A stretch of DNA of 64,000 bases from DATJGR01 sp963787045 (GTDB lineage: Bacteria > Pseudomonadota > Gammaproteobacteria > Pseudomonadales > Azotimanducaceae). The notes under the pieces are model-generated. The model had not been told where the DNA came from. It saw nothing but the letters and a program-made list of their open reading frames with translations, and searched no databases. Both the position numbers and the translations under genes were made by a program. Positions 31,869 through 40,738 of the stretch are shown piece after piece; position 1 is the stretch's first letter; the number at the start of each line of letters is the position of its first letter. The DNA lies in contig CAWBBR010000023.1 in NCBI GenBank assembly GCA_963787045.1, forward strand, positions 225,261-289,260, read 5' to 3'.

Positions 31869-32602
31869 CGAGGATCGACCACAACGGTGGAGCAGAACAC
31901 GTAGCCTTCGCTGCGCACGGTCTTGATGTATTTCGGCTCCTGCGCTTCGTCGCGCAACCGGCGGCGCAAGCGGCTGACCAGCAGGTCGATGGAACGATCG
32001 AATGCGTCGGCATCGCGCCCTTGCGTCAGATTCAGCAATTGATCGCGCGTCAGCACGCGCTGCGGATGTTCGACGAACACGCGCAGCAGCCGGTACTCGG
32101 CACCGCTGAGCGATACGAGCGTGTCTTTCGAGTCGAGCAGGTGTCGCGCCGTCGTGTCGAGGGTCCATTCGCCGAACTTCACCCAACGGTGCGACTCGGG
32201 CGCGGCCAGCAGGTTCGCCGGCACCGCGCGAGCGCGTCGCAGAATGGCGCGGATGCGCGCCAGCAGCTCACGCGGCGCAAACGGCTTGGATAGATAGTCG
32301 TCGGCGCCCATTTCGAGGCCGAGGATGCGGTCGGCCTCTTCGTTGCGAGCGGTCAGCATCAGAATCGGCGGACCGTGTTTGCCGTCTGCGCGCAGGTCGC
32401 GACACAGCTTGATGCCGTCTTCGCCGGGTAGCATCAGGTCGAGCACGATCAGATCGACGTCGCCGGCGTCGAGCACGGAGCGCATCTGGCGACCGTTCGC
32501 GGCCACGCTGGCGCGTACGCCGTTCTTCTCGAGGTAGCGCTTCAGCAGATCGCGAATGTCGCGATCGTCGTCAACGACCAGTACGTGATCTGCGCGCTCC
32601 AT
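31865..32602 (-). CDS. OmpR-family response regulator
   Basis: 245 aa from ATG at 32602; the longer frame upstream lacks homology. Receiver domain with DDD at the start, phospho-acceptor in DLIVLDLMLPGEDG, LTARNEE and YLSKPF. The C-terminal winged helix has LSGAEYRLLRVFVEHPQRVL then RSIDLLVSRLRRRLRDE and IKTVRSEGYVF. Closest in style to OmpR. The stop overlaps the kinase ATG by four bases, so they are translated together. Divergent from the DUF2147 gene across about 120 bases. Confidence 0.93.
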   Translation of the reverse strand: MERADHVLVVDDDRDIRDLLKRYLEKNGVRASVAANGRQMRSVLDAGDVDLIVLDLMLPGEDGIKLCRDLRADGKHGPPILMLTARNEEADRILGLEMGADDYLSKPFAPRELLARIRAILRRARAVPANLLAAPESHRWVKFGEWTLDTTARHLLDSKDTLVSLSGAEYRLLRVFVEHPQRVLTRDQLLNLTQGRDADAFDRSIDLLVSRLRRRLRDEAQEPKYIKTVRSEGYVFCSTVVVDPR

Positions 32603-32723
32603 GGCGTACTCTAGATTGGAACCGGACGCGATTTGTATCGCAGTGTATCCGGCACGCAGCCCGACACGTTGCGGACACGCGCGGCGGTTGCAATGGCGCC
32701 TTCGCAGCATTTGGAGAACGTGA

Positions 32724-33223
32724 ATGCGATTTGCAGGCGTGGTGGCAATGATGCTGGCGAGCGGTTCAAGCCGGTGCGGTTGCAGCGGATTCGATCGAGG
32801 GTCGCTGGATCACCGAAAGCGGCAACCTCGAAGTGGCAATCGCGCGCTGCGCGACCGAGCCCGATGCGCTGTGCGGCACGGTGGTACGCGTGATCGCGAA
32901 CCGTTCCATGAGCGGAAGCGGTGAAGCGATGCAGCCGGTCGACTCGCGGCCGGCGCTCGGCATGACGATCCTCTCGTCGTTGACCTCGGATTCGGACAGA
33001 TCCGCCGCGTTGGGTCGGTGATCTCTACAACCGCGAGAACGGCAAGACGTATCGGTGCGTGCTGTCGCTCGATGCGCCGGACCGATTGAACGTGCGGGGA
33101 TACGTCGGGCTGCCGGTGTTCGGAAAGACGCAGATCTGGCAGCGCGCAACGGCCACGACGGCGACATCGGCCGGTCCGCCGGTCCCACGGCGCCCGACTT
33201 CACGGGCATCGATCAGTGGCTGA
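32724..33223 (+). CDS. DUF2147-type secreted protein, frameshifted
   Basis: Starts at ATG 32724 with a signal-like MRFAGVVAMMLASGS, then the frame shifts near 32770 to ADSIEGRWITESGNLEVAIA and RCATEPDALCGTVVRVIANR, and again near 33000 to WVGDLYNRENGKTYRCVLSL and RLNVRGYVGLPVFGKTQIWQ. These are the ordered motifs of DUF2147 (lipocalin-like, periplasmic, function unknown). At least two indels. A Thr/Ala stretch (ATATTATSAG) follows and runs toward the thioredoxin-like domain in another frame, so the two may be one fused gene. GGAG-like sequence precedes the ATG. Confidence 0.7.
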
Positions 33224-33801
33224 ACTCGCCGCCGCTAACGATCCCGCAGTTGCGCGGCAATGTGGTGCTGGTCGACTTCTGGACGTACATGTGCGGCAAC
33301 TGTCTGAACACGCTCCCGTACGTGAAGCAGTGGCACGAACGCTATGCCGCGGACGGTCTGATCGTCGTCGGCGTGCACACACCGGAGCTTCCCGCGGAAC
33401 GCGATCCGAAAAATGTCGAAAAGGCGGTGGCGCGCTACGGCATTGCGTACCCGGTCGCGCTCGATCCCGAGTACGCCACCTGGCGGGCTTACAAGAACCG
33501 CTATTGGCCGGCGCTGTATCTGATCGATCGGCAAGGTCACGTGGTGTATCGCCATATCGGCGAAGGCGACTATGCCGAGACCGAGGCGCGCATTCGAGCG
33601 CTGCTCGCCGACGCTGCGCCGAACTCGCAACCCCGCATTGATCTGCAGAGCAAAGTCGATCCACCGACGGTCGTCGGGCACCGTCGGTTGAGATTCGCCA
33701 CATCTTGCCGTCACGCAACCATTCGACCGAACTTGCCGCTGTTGAAGTCCTCGACGGCTTGCCGGATCTCGGCCTGCGTGTTCATCACGAACGGGCCGTA
33801 G
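33055..33801 (+). CDS. Thioredoxin-like (TlpA/DipZ C-terminal type) protein
   Basis: The frame is open from 33055 to 33801, but the recognisable domain starts near 33185: TAPDFTGIDQWLNSPPLTIP, VLVDFWTYMCGNCLNTLPYV (a C-x-x-C redox site, CGNC), VVGVHTPELPAERDPKNVEK and YWPALYLIDRQGHVVYRHIG. This is a periplasmic thiol-disulfide oxidoreductase fold of the AhpC/TSA-redoxin kind. The first 40 codons are not protein-like and overlap DUF2147 in another frame. The last 35 codons overlap pirin tail to tail, so a frameshift near the end, with a real stop near 33691, is likely. Confidence 0.75.
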   Translation: MRAVARCAGPIERAGIRRAAGVRKDADLAARNGHDGDIGRSAGPTAPDFTGIDQWLNSPPLTIPQLRGNVVLVDFWTYMCGNCLNTLPYVKQWHERYAADGLIVVGVHTPELPAERDPKNVEKAVARYGIAYPVALDPEYATWRAYKNRYWPALYLIDRQGHVVYRHIGEGDYAETEARIRALLADAAPNSQPRIDLQSKVDPPTVVGHRRLRFATSCRHATIRPNLPLLKSSTACRISACVFITNGP

Positions 33802-34579
33802 CCGACGATCGGCTCGTCGATCGGCTCGCCGCTCAGCACGAGCAGCGTCGCGTCGGTTTGCGCCTCGACGCGCACGTCAGCTGCCTGCGCGGTCGAGCAA
33901 CACCATCTGCGCGTCGCGCGCGACCTCGGTGCCGTTCACCGTCACCGTTCCATGCAGAACGATCAACGCAAGCGTGTGACCTTCCGGCACGCTGAAGCGG
34001 TTGGATGTGCCCTGATTCAGGCGCACGTCCCACACGTTCATCGGCGTGAACGTGCGCGCCGGACCCCGGCGGCCTTCGAACTCGCCGGCGATCACGCGCA
34101 CCCGTCCGGCACCGTCAGCGAGCTCGACCGACGGGATGTCGGCGTCGAGCAACGTCTGATAGCCGGGCTTCGCCATCTTGTCCTTCGCCGGCAGGTTCAC
34201 CCACAGCTGCACCATCTCGAGCGTGCCGCCGGTCTTGCGTGAACTCGGGCGAATGGAACTCCTCGTGCAGGATGCCGGAGGCCGCGGTCATCCACTGCAC
34301 GTCGCCGGGGCCGATGCGGCCGCCCGCGCCGGTCGAGTCGCGGTGCTCGACTTCGCCCTGGTAGACGATCGTCACCGTCTCGAAGCCGCGGTGCGGATGC
34401 TCGCCGACGCCGCGCGGCCGGTTGGCCGGCGCGAACTGCGACGGGCCGGCGTAGTCGAGCAGCAGGAACGGGCTCAAGTGTTCGCCGTGGCTGTTGTACG
34501 AGAACAGCGAGCGCACCGGAAAGCCGTCGCCGACCCAGTGCGGGCGAGGGGCGCTATAGGTACCGAGGATCTTCTTCAT
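33711..34579 (-). CDS. Pirin-family bicupin, frameshifted
   Basis: Starts at ATG 34579 (MKKILGTYSAPRPHWVGDGF) with GGAG upstream. The N-terminal cupin has RPRGVGEHPHRGFETVTIVY and GPGDVQWMTAASGILHEEFH, carrying the His and Glu metal ligands. Near 34235 the frame shifts to MVQLWVNLPAKDKMAKPGYQ, and near 33895 again to a C-terminal cupin with LLVLSGEPIDEPIVGYGPFV and IRQAVEDFNSGKFGRMVA, ending at TGA 33713-33711. The rejoined size of about 289 aa is normal. Pirins bind iron; some are quercetinases, others bind transcription factors. Divergent from a LysR gene. Confidence 0.88.
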
Positions 34580-34708
34580 GGGAACTCTCCTGTTGGATCG
34601 GCCCTCGATGTGGCGCCGATCGGTTGAGCGCAAACATAGGCGCGCAACGATGGCGTGAGTAGGCGTCTGAAATTATCCTCAGCGTTCCATATTCAGAACG
34701 ATGGACCG

Positions 34709-35615
34709 ATGCAGGACCTGAACGACCTCTATTACTTTGCCGCGGTAGTCGACCACGGCGGCTTCGCTCCCGCGGGTCGGGCACTCGGGATTCCCAAGTC
34801 GAAGTTGAGCCGGCGCATCGCGTTGCTCGAGGAACGCCTCGGCGTGCGTCTGATCCAGCGCTCGACGCGGCGTTTCGCGGTCACCGAAATCGGCCAGAAC
34901 TACTACGCGCACTGCAAGGCGATGCTGGTGGAGGCGCAGTCCGCTCAGGAAGCGATCGACCAGACCCGCGCCGAGCCGTGCGGCATCGTCCGGCTGACGT
35001 GTCCGGTCGCCCTGCTGGACGTGCGCGTCGGCGAGATGACCGCTGCGTTCATGGCGGCGTATCCGCGCGTGGAGGTGCATCTCGAAGCAACGAACCGCCG
35101 CGTCGACGTCGTTGGCGAAGGCATCGACGTGGCGATACGCGTACGGCCGCCGCCGCTCGACGACAGCGATCTGGTGATGCGCGTGCTCGGCGGATCGCGG
35201 CCAGTGTCTCGTCGCGAGCCCGGCATTGCTCGAACGGCTCGGTACGCCGACCGTGCCGGCCGATCTGTCGCGATTCCCGAGCCTCGATCTCGGTGCGGCG
35301 CAGGACGACCACACCTGGCTCCTGCTCGGGCCCGACGACGCGAGCGCGACCATCCATCATCAGCCGCGCTTCGTTACCGGCAGCATGCCGGCGCTGCGCA
35401 CCGCGGCGGTGGCGGGTGTCGGCGTCGTACAGTTGCCAACGATGATGCTCGGGGGCGAGATTGCGCGAGGCGAGCTCGTGCGGCTGCTCCCCGATTGGGC
35501 GCCGCGACGCGAGATCATCCATGCGGTATTCGCGTCGCGCCGCGGCCTGCTGCCTTCGGTGCGCGCGCTGATCGATTTCCTGATGGAGCGATTCCAGGCG
35601 CTGCGCGAAGACTAG
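34709..35615 (+). CDS. LysR-family transcriptional regulator, one frameshift
   Basis: Begins at ATG 34709 (MQDLNDLYYFAAVVDHGGFA) with the LysR winged helix GRALGIPKSKLSRRIALLEE, then an effector domain GIVRLTCPVALLDVRVGEMT. Near 35190-35200 the frame shifts by one base and continues as SPALLERLGTPTVPADLSRF through MERFQALRED to the TAG at 35613. Rejoined length is about 302 aa. Divergent from pirin across 129 bases, an arrangement that usually means the regulator controls the divergent gene. Confidence 0.88.
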
Positions 35616-36570
35616 CGTTGCGGGTGATATCCCTTGTAGCCCACCTCGCGAGCCAGCGGGCTGCGCGGGTCCTGGTCGGCGCGCAGAACGCTCGAGGATG
35701 TATTCGAAGTCGTAGCGCGGCCGCCAGTTCAGTTCGGTGCGCGCGCGTTCGTTGACGTACACGCGATCGATGCCGGGAAACATCCGCCAGCCGCGCCGCC
35801 GATACTCCGCTTCGTAACCCGGTATTCGCGTCGGCCAGCACGCGCGGTGCGTCGGTGCGCAATGCCGCAGCGTCATCGGGCACGAACGGCGTCGTCGCGC
35901 TGATGATGTAACGGGCGAAACCGATCGCCGGCGCGCGTTCCAGCGCGAGAAGGTGCGCGCTGACGGCGTCTTCGATGTCGACGCGGCGATACAGATATTC
36001 GTTCACCTTCAGATTCACGGCGTCGTAGGCCTGCCGCGTTTCCGCGTGGTCGTCGTCTTCCGGAAAGAAGCGCGACGTACGCAGGATCAGGCACGGCAAT
36101 CGGTGATCGCGGTGGAACAGCGCGCACACGTCTTCGGCAGCCGTCTTCGTGACGCCGTAGATGTTCTTCGGTATCGGCCGGGTGGATTCGGTGATCCACG
36201 CCGCCGGTTCGCCCGGCGACGGCACCAGCGCGTCGCCGAACGCGCTGGTCGTGCTGGTGAAGACGAAGGCGCGCACTCGATTCGCCACGGCTGCTTCGAG
36301 CAGCGCAAGCGTTCCGGTGACGTTCGTGTCGACGAAGGCTTGCGCGCTGTGCGTTGCGACGTGCGGCTTGTGCAGCGTCGCCGTGTGCAATACCGCGTCG
36401 ACTCCGCGCATGACTCGCTCGACCACGGCTCGATCGGCAACCGAGCCGACCACGTTCGTGAACGGCGATGCCGTGATGTCGAGGCCGACCACGGTGTGAT
36501 CGGTAGCGCGGAGCGTGCGCACCAGCGCCTCGCCGAGATGCCCGGAGCTGCCGGTGACGAGAATCTTCAT
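35612..36570 (-). CDS. NAD-dependent epimerase/dehydratase, frameshifted
   Basis: N-terminal MKILVTGSSGHLGEALVRTL is the Rossmann GxxGxxG nucleotide site. FVFTSTTSAFGDAL and YGVTKTAAEDVCALF carry the SDR Tyr-x-x-x-Lys catalytic pair. The frame breaks near 35825, resumes as YEAEYRRRGWRMFPGIDRVY and RTELNWRPRYDFEYILE, and breaks again near 35690 to end PLAREVGYKGYHPQR. The stop overlaps the convergent LysR stop. Extended SDR, likely acting on a nucleotide sugar or similar substrate, not determinable here. Confidence 0.85.
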
Positions 36571-37254
36571 TCAACGTTGCGGGTGCGACGTGCTCACCGG
36601 GACACCGAGCGACATCGCGGCTGCGGAGGCGATCGGCGGCGCAGCACGCAATGCCTGCAACCCGTCGCGTATCACGTGCACCGAAGAGCGGAAGAACAGT
36701 ATCGCGAGCGCGGTGCCGACGAGGATGTCGGGCCATGCCGAGTCGAGCGCCCACACGCCTGCGGCGGCCACCAGCACCGACACGTTGGCGATGATGTCGT
36801 TGCGCGAACACAACCACACTGAACGCATGTTGATGTCGTCGGCCCGGTGGCGCCACAACAGCGCCAGACACGAACCGTTGGCGATGAGCGCCATCGCACC
36901 GATCACACCGATCAGTTCGACCACGGGCGCTTCCGGATGCAATGCCTTGAAGAACGCCTGAATCAGAACCGTAAGACCGAATGCCGCCATGATGCCGCCC
37001 TTCAGCAGGGCCGAAATGGCCTTCTCGCGCAAACCGCGCGTTACTGCATAGAGGCTGAAGCCGTATACGAGCGCGTCGCCCAGCATGTCGAGCGAGTCGG
37101 CGACGAGCGCCACCGAGCCGGCGGCGATGCCTGCGACCAGTTCCACGCCGAACATCGTTGCGTTGATGCCGAGCACCGCCTTCAACGTTGACGATTGCTT
37201 CGCCTTGAGGGCTTCGATTTCACACGCTTTGTCGTTGCAGCAGTCGGACATCAT
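36571..37254 (-). CDS. Cation diffusion facilitator family transporter
   Basis: 227 aa from ATG at 37254; the second codon is also ATG. The N-terminal DCCNDKACEIEALKAKQ has paired cysteines that could bind metal. Membrane helices follow, with VALVADSLDMLGDALVYGFS carrying the CDF-type HxxxD/DxxxD metal site (here DSLDMLGDA). SRNDIIANVSVLVAAAGVWA carries the second site pattern. It probably exports a divalent or soft metal ion. It ends near the epimerase start (36570), with the two genes abutting. Confidence 0.85.
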   Translation of the reverse strand: MMSDCCNDKACEIEALKAKQSSTLKAVLGINATMFGVELVAGIAAGSVALVADSLDMLGDALVYGFSLYAVTRGLREKAISALLKGGIMAAFGLTVLIQAFFKALHPEAPVVELIGVIGAMALIANGSCLALLWRHRADDINMRSVWLCSRNDIIANVSVLVAAAGVWALDSAWPDILVGTALAILFFRSSVHVIRDGLQALRAAPPIASAAAMSLGVPVSTSHPQR

Positions 37255-37636
37255 GGTCTCGTTCGGTCGGTACGCGGCGTATGGTAAGCCACGCGCAGAC
37301 GAAGGCGAACGCCAGTTCGATGACGCCCACAAGCGGTGCTCGGACCTCGCTGCCGTATTGCAGCACGCCGAGCAGCCGCGCCGCTCCGGCGCACGAGAAC
37401 GCCAACGCGCACAACAGGATTCCGGGGAACGAGGGCGGTGCGCCACGCGCTGATGAGCAGGAACGCGGCGATTCCCAGTTCGAGTCCACCGTAGAACGAG
37501 CGGATCTCCACCGCTGCATTCGGATTGGTGAACTCGAGACCGACGAGCTCGGCCAGCATGGTGGTGCGATGAAGAACACCACTCCATACACCGCGAGCGT
37601 CGCGCCGCCAAATCCGAGAACTACGCGTTCAACCAT
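37220..37636 (-). CDS. DUF4345-type membrane protein, frameshifted
   Basis: Starts MVERVVLGFGGATLAVYGVV, shifts to MLAELVGLEFTNPNAAVEIR and SFYGGLELGIAAFLLISAWR, then shifts back to PGILLCALAFSCAGAARLLG and GVIELAFAFVCAWLTIRRVP. The rejoined protein, about 135 aa with four hydrophobic segments and the SFYGG...G motif, matches DUF4345. Function unknown. Two compensating indels near 37560 and 37440. The end overlaps the CDF transporter start, so they are probably co-transcribed. Confidence 0.75.
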   Translation of the reverse strand: MVERVVLGFGGATLAVYGVVFFIAPPCWPSSSVSSSPIRMQRWRSARSTVDSNWESPRSCSSARGAPPSFPGILLCALAFSCAGAARLLGVLQYGSEVRAPLVGVIELAFAFVCAWLTIRRVPTERDHDVRLLQRQSV

Positions 37637-37663
37637 GGTGCAGCGGTCTGTTGAACGGACTGA

Positions 37664-38551
37664 TCATTCGTCGATCAGCAGCGACACGGCGTCGCCCTTG
37701 CGCAGCATGCCCACGGCCGCGATCACGGCGTACACACCGGCGCACGGCGACTTGCCGAGCCCGGCGATGGGGATTCTGTTGTGTTGCGTCAACGTACGCA
37801 GCACTTCGATGTCGCGCGGCAACTCGCCTTGCGCAAGCGTGGTCATTACGCAGCGCGGGTCGGGCATGGTGATCTGCAGGCGAACGTCGTGGCCGATCGC
37901 GAGCACCTTGCTCACCCAGTCGTTTTCGACGAAGCCCGCATCGCTCGCGCGCACGATCACGTTCATGCGGAAGCGCCGTTCGTCGAACCTGCTCTCCGGG
38001 CGAAGCGCATTCAGGCGTTCGAGCGTGGAGGTGGTCAGCACCGAAAGCGGAAATGCGTCGAAGAACGCGCCAACCGGAACAGGTGAGGGGACGCCGATCC
38101 GCGCGAACAGCGCGGACCCGAGTTTTGCTTCGATCGCGGGACCGAGGTCGTCTTTCTCGATGTCGGGATGGTATTCGTCGATCGTGAAATCGTCGGGCGC
38201 TATGGCCGCCAACGTCACGTCCCGCTTGAAGAACTTCGATAGCTTCGTGCCCGCATCGCTCGAGTCGCTCGTTACCGAGGTGCCGTCCGGAAACGTGACG
38301 CGCACCGGCGGCAGCGGTTCGCCGAGCGTCGGCGCGACCACGTACGTCGCGCGACACGCGAACATGTCGGGGTATGCCTTCACGTTCTTCGCGCTGACGA
38401 CCTTGCCGCTTGCATTTTCGATCAGTGCGTAACCGCGGTCGCCGACCAGCCCGCGCTGGGTAACCGCCGCTTCGTCGAGTTTTTCGCCCAGCATCGACTT
38501 CACCGGGAATCGCCACAGATGCGCCAACTCGCCGACCTGTTTACGCGACAT
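37664..38551 (-). CDS. MOSC-domain protein
   Basis: 295 aa. N-terminal beta-barrel (LAHLWRFPVKSMLGEKLDEA, GLVGDRGYALIE) and C-terminal MOSC domain (RFRMNVIVRASDAGFVENDW, VRLQITMPDPRCVMTTLAQG) with the conserved Cys in PRCVMTT. Homologous to YcbX/mARC-type molybdenum-cofactor enzymes, which reduce N-hydroxylated compounds. Intact, standing between the DUF4345 gene and a divergent small gene. Confidence 0.92.
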   Translation of the reverse strand: MSRKQVGELAHLWRFPVKSMLGEKLDEAAVTQRGLVGDRGYALIENASGKVVSAKNVKAYPDMFACRATYVVAPTLGEPLPPVRVTFPDGTSVTSDSSDAGTKLSKFFKRDVTLAAIAPDDFTIDEYHPDIEKDDLGPAIEAKLGSALFARIGVPSPVPVGAFFDAFPLSVLTTSTLERLNALRPESRFDERRFRMNVIVRASDAGFVENDWVSKVLAIGHDVRLQITMPDPRCVMTTLAQGELPRDIEVLRTLTQHNRIPIAGLGKSPCAGVYAVIAAVGMLRKGDAVSLLIDE

Positions 38552-38610
38552 GTCTCATGCTCCCAAGGTTCGGATACACTGCGTGCTCACCGACTGCGGA
38601 GAGCGGCGAC

Positions 38611-38799
38611 ATGTTCATGGGATACAACGGCCTGTTGGGGCTTCTGATACTGGCCGGCGACATCTGGGCCATCATCAACATCTTTCAAAGCTCCGAGTCG
38701 AACGGGAAGAAGCTGTTGTGGACTCTCGTGGTACTGCTGTTGCCGCTGCTCGGCCTGATTCTGTGGTTTTTTCTCGGCCCACGCGACCGCAGAGGCTGA
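38611..38799 (+). CDS. PLDc_N-domain small membrane protein
   Basis: 62 aa from ATG 38611 (MFMGYNGLLGLLILAGDIWA), the start that leaves a compact two-helix protein. The second hydrophobic segment TLVVLLLPLLGLILWFFLGP followed by RDRRG is the PLDc_N (cardiolipin-synthase N-terminal-like) signature. GGAGAG precedes the start. Function as a stand-alone protein is unknown. Divergent from MOSC, convergent with MAPEG. Confidence 0.85.
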   Translation: MFMGYNGLLGLLILAGDIWAIINIFQSSESNGKKLLWTLVVLLLPLLGLILWFFLGPRDRRG

Positions 38800-38808
38800 T
38801 CCGTCTGC

Positions 38809-39249
38809 TCAAAGTGCGCGCATCAGCAACTGCACGATGATGCCGAGCTGAGTGAGCTGACCGATCGCGAAGGCGGCGGTTCGCCAAGGCTGAACCGCTC
38901 TCAGATAGAAGATCGTGTGCAGCGTGCGCGCGACGAAATAGACGCCGAAGTACGTCCACCCGGCCATCGCCGAACAGCCGGTCAGCGTGAACAACAGCGC
39001 CAGGATCATGAACACCGGAATGTTCTCGACGTCGTTGAGGTGAGCGCGCTTTGCACGCAGCGTGCTGTCCGCTTCCTCGGATCGCGCCTGCGCACCCGGA
39101 TTCACCGGGGCGTCTTCGGGATTCAGTACCACCTTCGAATCGAAGCGTGCTTTCGCGGTAACGAACGCGACGGCGCCCATCTTGAGCGCCAACAGCGAGC
39201 TGCACACGAGGAGAGCCCCGAACGCAGGCAGGGCGGCGATCTCCGACAT
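38809..39249 (-). CDS. MAPEG-family membrane protein
   Basis: 146 aa from ATG at 39249. The segments FGALLVCSSLLALKMGAVAF, RAKRAHLNDVENIPVFMILA (the E-N-I-P-x-F hallmark) and YFGVYFVARTLHTIFYLRAV give the four-helix MAPEG pattern of microsomal glutathione transferase and prostaglandin E synthase relatives. Possible glutathione-dependent detoxification at the inner membrane. Intact. Confidence 0.9.
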   Translation of the reverse strand: MSEIAALPAFGALLVCSSLLALKMGAVAFVTAKARFDSKVVLNPEDAPVNPGAQARSEEADSTLRAKRAHLNDVENIPVFMILALLFTLTGCSAMAGWTYFGVYFVARTLHTIFYLRAVQPWRTAAFAIGQLTQLGIIVQLLMRAL

Positions 39250-39303
39250 GGTTCCCCCCAGTCTCGATCTTGGTGCGAAGCACTCTAGCCCGCGCACGCG
39301 CGT

Positions 39304-40596
39304 TCAATCAAACACGCGTTTGCCGCTCGCGAAGATCAGATAGAAGACCAGGCCGAACAGTGCGATGCCGGCCGCTACGTCGAACACGATCGCCCACGAT
39401 CCGGTCGCATCGAGAATCCGTCCGCTCACGTAAACGCCGATGATGCCGGGAATGGTGGCGATGGTGTTGGTGATGCCCATCAGCGTGCCGGCCGAGCGCG
39501 GCGCGATGTCCATGTGGTTGACGAAGAATCCACCGGCGGTGAATGCGAAAATGCCGTTGCCCAGCGTCATGATCGCGATCGCCATCGGCGCGCTGTGCAC
39601 GTGGCCGACGATCAGCAGCGCCGTCGCGACGCCCCCGAATCCGATCGTTTGCATCAGCTTGCGGACGCGACCGATTTCCATACCGCCGCGAATCAGCCGG
39701 TCTGCGACGGTGCCTGCGACGTTCAGAAAGATGAAGTAGGCGATGTGCGGGAACATCGTGAACACGCCGACCGACGCGAAGTTCACGCCGAGCCCTTTGT
39801 TGACGAACGTCGGCAGCCACGTCAGCAGCATGTACAGCGACCAGTTGTTGCAGAAGTGCGCGACCATGATCGCCCACACGGCCGGGTGCTTCAGGAACGC
39901 GGCGATCGGCGGCGCGGTGCCGGGTGCTCCCGCCGGTGCAGAGTGCGACTGAATGTGTTCGAGCTCGGTCGCGCCGATGCGCGGGTGCTGCGCAGGTGAT
40001 GCCGCGGTAGTCATCTGCCACACCGCGAACCACACGACCCCGGCGGCGCCGAACAGATAGAACGCCCACTGCCAGCCGAGTTGCGCGACGACGATCGGCG
40101 TAATCACCAGCGCGAACACGGTGCCCAGCGGAATGCCGCTGTTGTTCAGCGCCATCGACCGCGCCCGTTCGTCGATCGGAATCCAGCGCGCGTGCAACGT
40201 GTAGAGAGCCGGGAAGTTCACCCCTTCGCCCATACCCATGCCGACACGCGCGATCAACAGCACAGTGAAGCCGAGTGCGGCGGCCGGCGGCGTCAGCATC
40301 GTGAACAGCGACCACAGCAGGACGCCGCCCGCGAGTACGACCTTGCCGCCGAAGCGATCGGCCAGCCAGCCGCCGGCGATCTGGGTCAGCAGATACCCGA
40401 CGAAGAACGACGACAGCACGGTGCCTTGCGTCGTTGCGGACCAGCCGAGATCCGCCGACATCGGAATGATCGCGACCGAGATGTTGACCCTGTCGATGTA
40501 GCAGATGAACGTTGCGGCGAAGCCCAAGGCGACGAGCGTGTAGCGGCGTTGCCACGGTCCGCCCAGCAGTCCCGCGCGTCCAACGGGTTCACTCAT
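39304..40596 (-). CDS. MFS transporter, anion:cation symporter type
   Basis: 430 aa from ATG at 40596, chosen for a GGAG eight bases upstream. Twelve membrane segments with the MFS loop GGWLADRFGGKVVLAGG after helix 2 and GMGEGVNFPALYTLHARWIP in the fourth, typical of the ACS subfamily (phthalate, hexuronate and other organic-anion carriers, including sialin-like proteins). Substrate unknown. It is the last gene of the minus-strand block before fliK. Confidence 0.92.
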   Translation of the reverse strand: MSEPVGRAGLLGGPWQRRYTLVALGFAATFICYIDRVNISVAIIPMSADLGWSATTQGTVLSSFFVGYLLTQIAGGWLADRFGGKVVLAGGVLLWSLFTMLTPPAAALGFTVLLIARVGMGMGEGVNFPALYTLHARWIPIDERARSMALNNSGIPLGTVFALVITPIVVAQLGWQWAFYLFGAAGVVWFAVWQMTTAASPAQHPRIGATELEHIQSHSAPAGAPGTAPPIAAFLKHPAVWAIMVAHFCNNWSLYMLLTWLPTFVNKGLGVNFASVGVFTMFPHIAYFIFLNVAGTVADRLIRGGMEIGRVRKLMQTIGFGGVATALLIVGHVHSAPMAIAIMTLGNGIFAFTAGGFFVNHMDIAPRSAGTLMGITNTIATIPGIIGVYVSGRILDATGSWAIVFDVAAGIALFGLVFYLIFASGKRVFD

Positions 40597-40738
40597 CCGC
40601 AGCTCCACCTTCGGTAGGTCTTCTGAATCGCCGCGCGATTATCCATGGATTGATCCGGTCGGTCACACCGGCGCGCATGGCACCGATCTTGCTCTGTTCC
40701 TGGATCGTTCGAATCACAATAAGACCCGTGAGCGCTTC

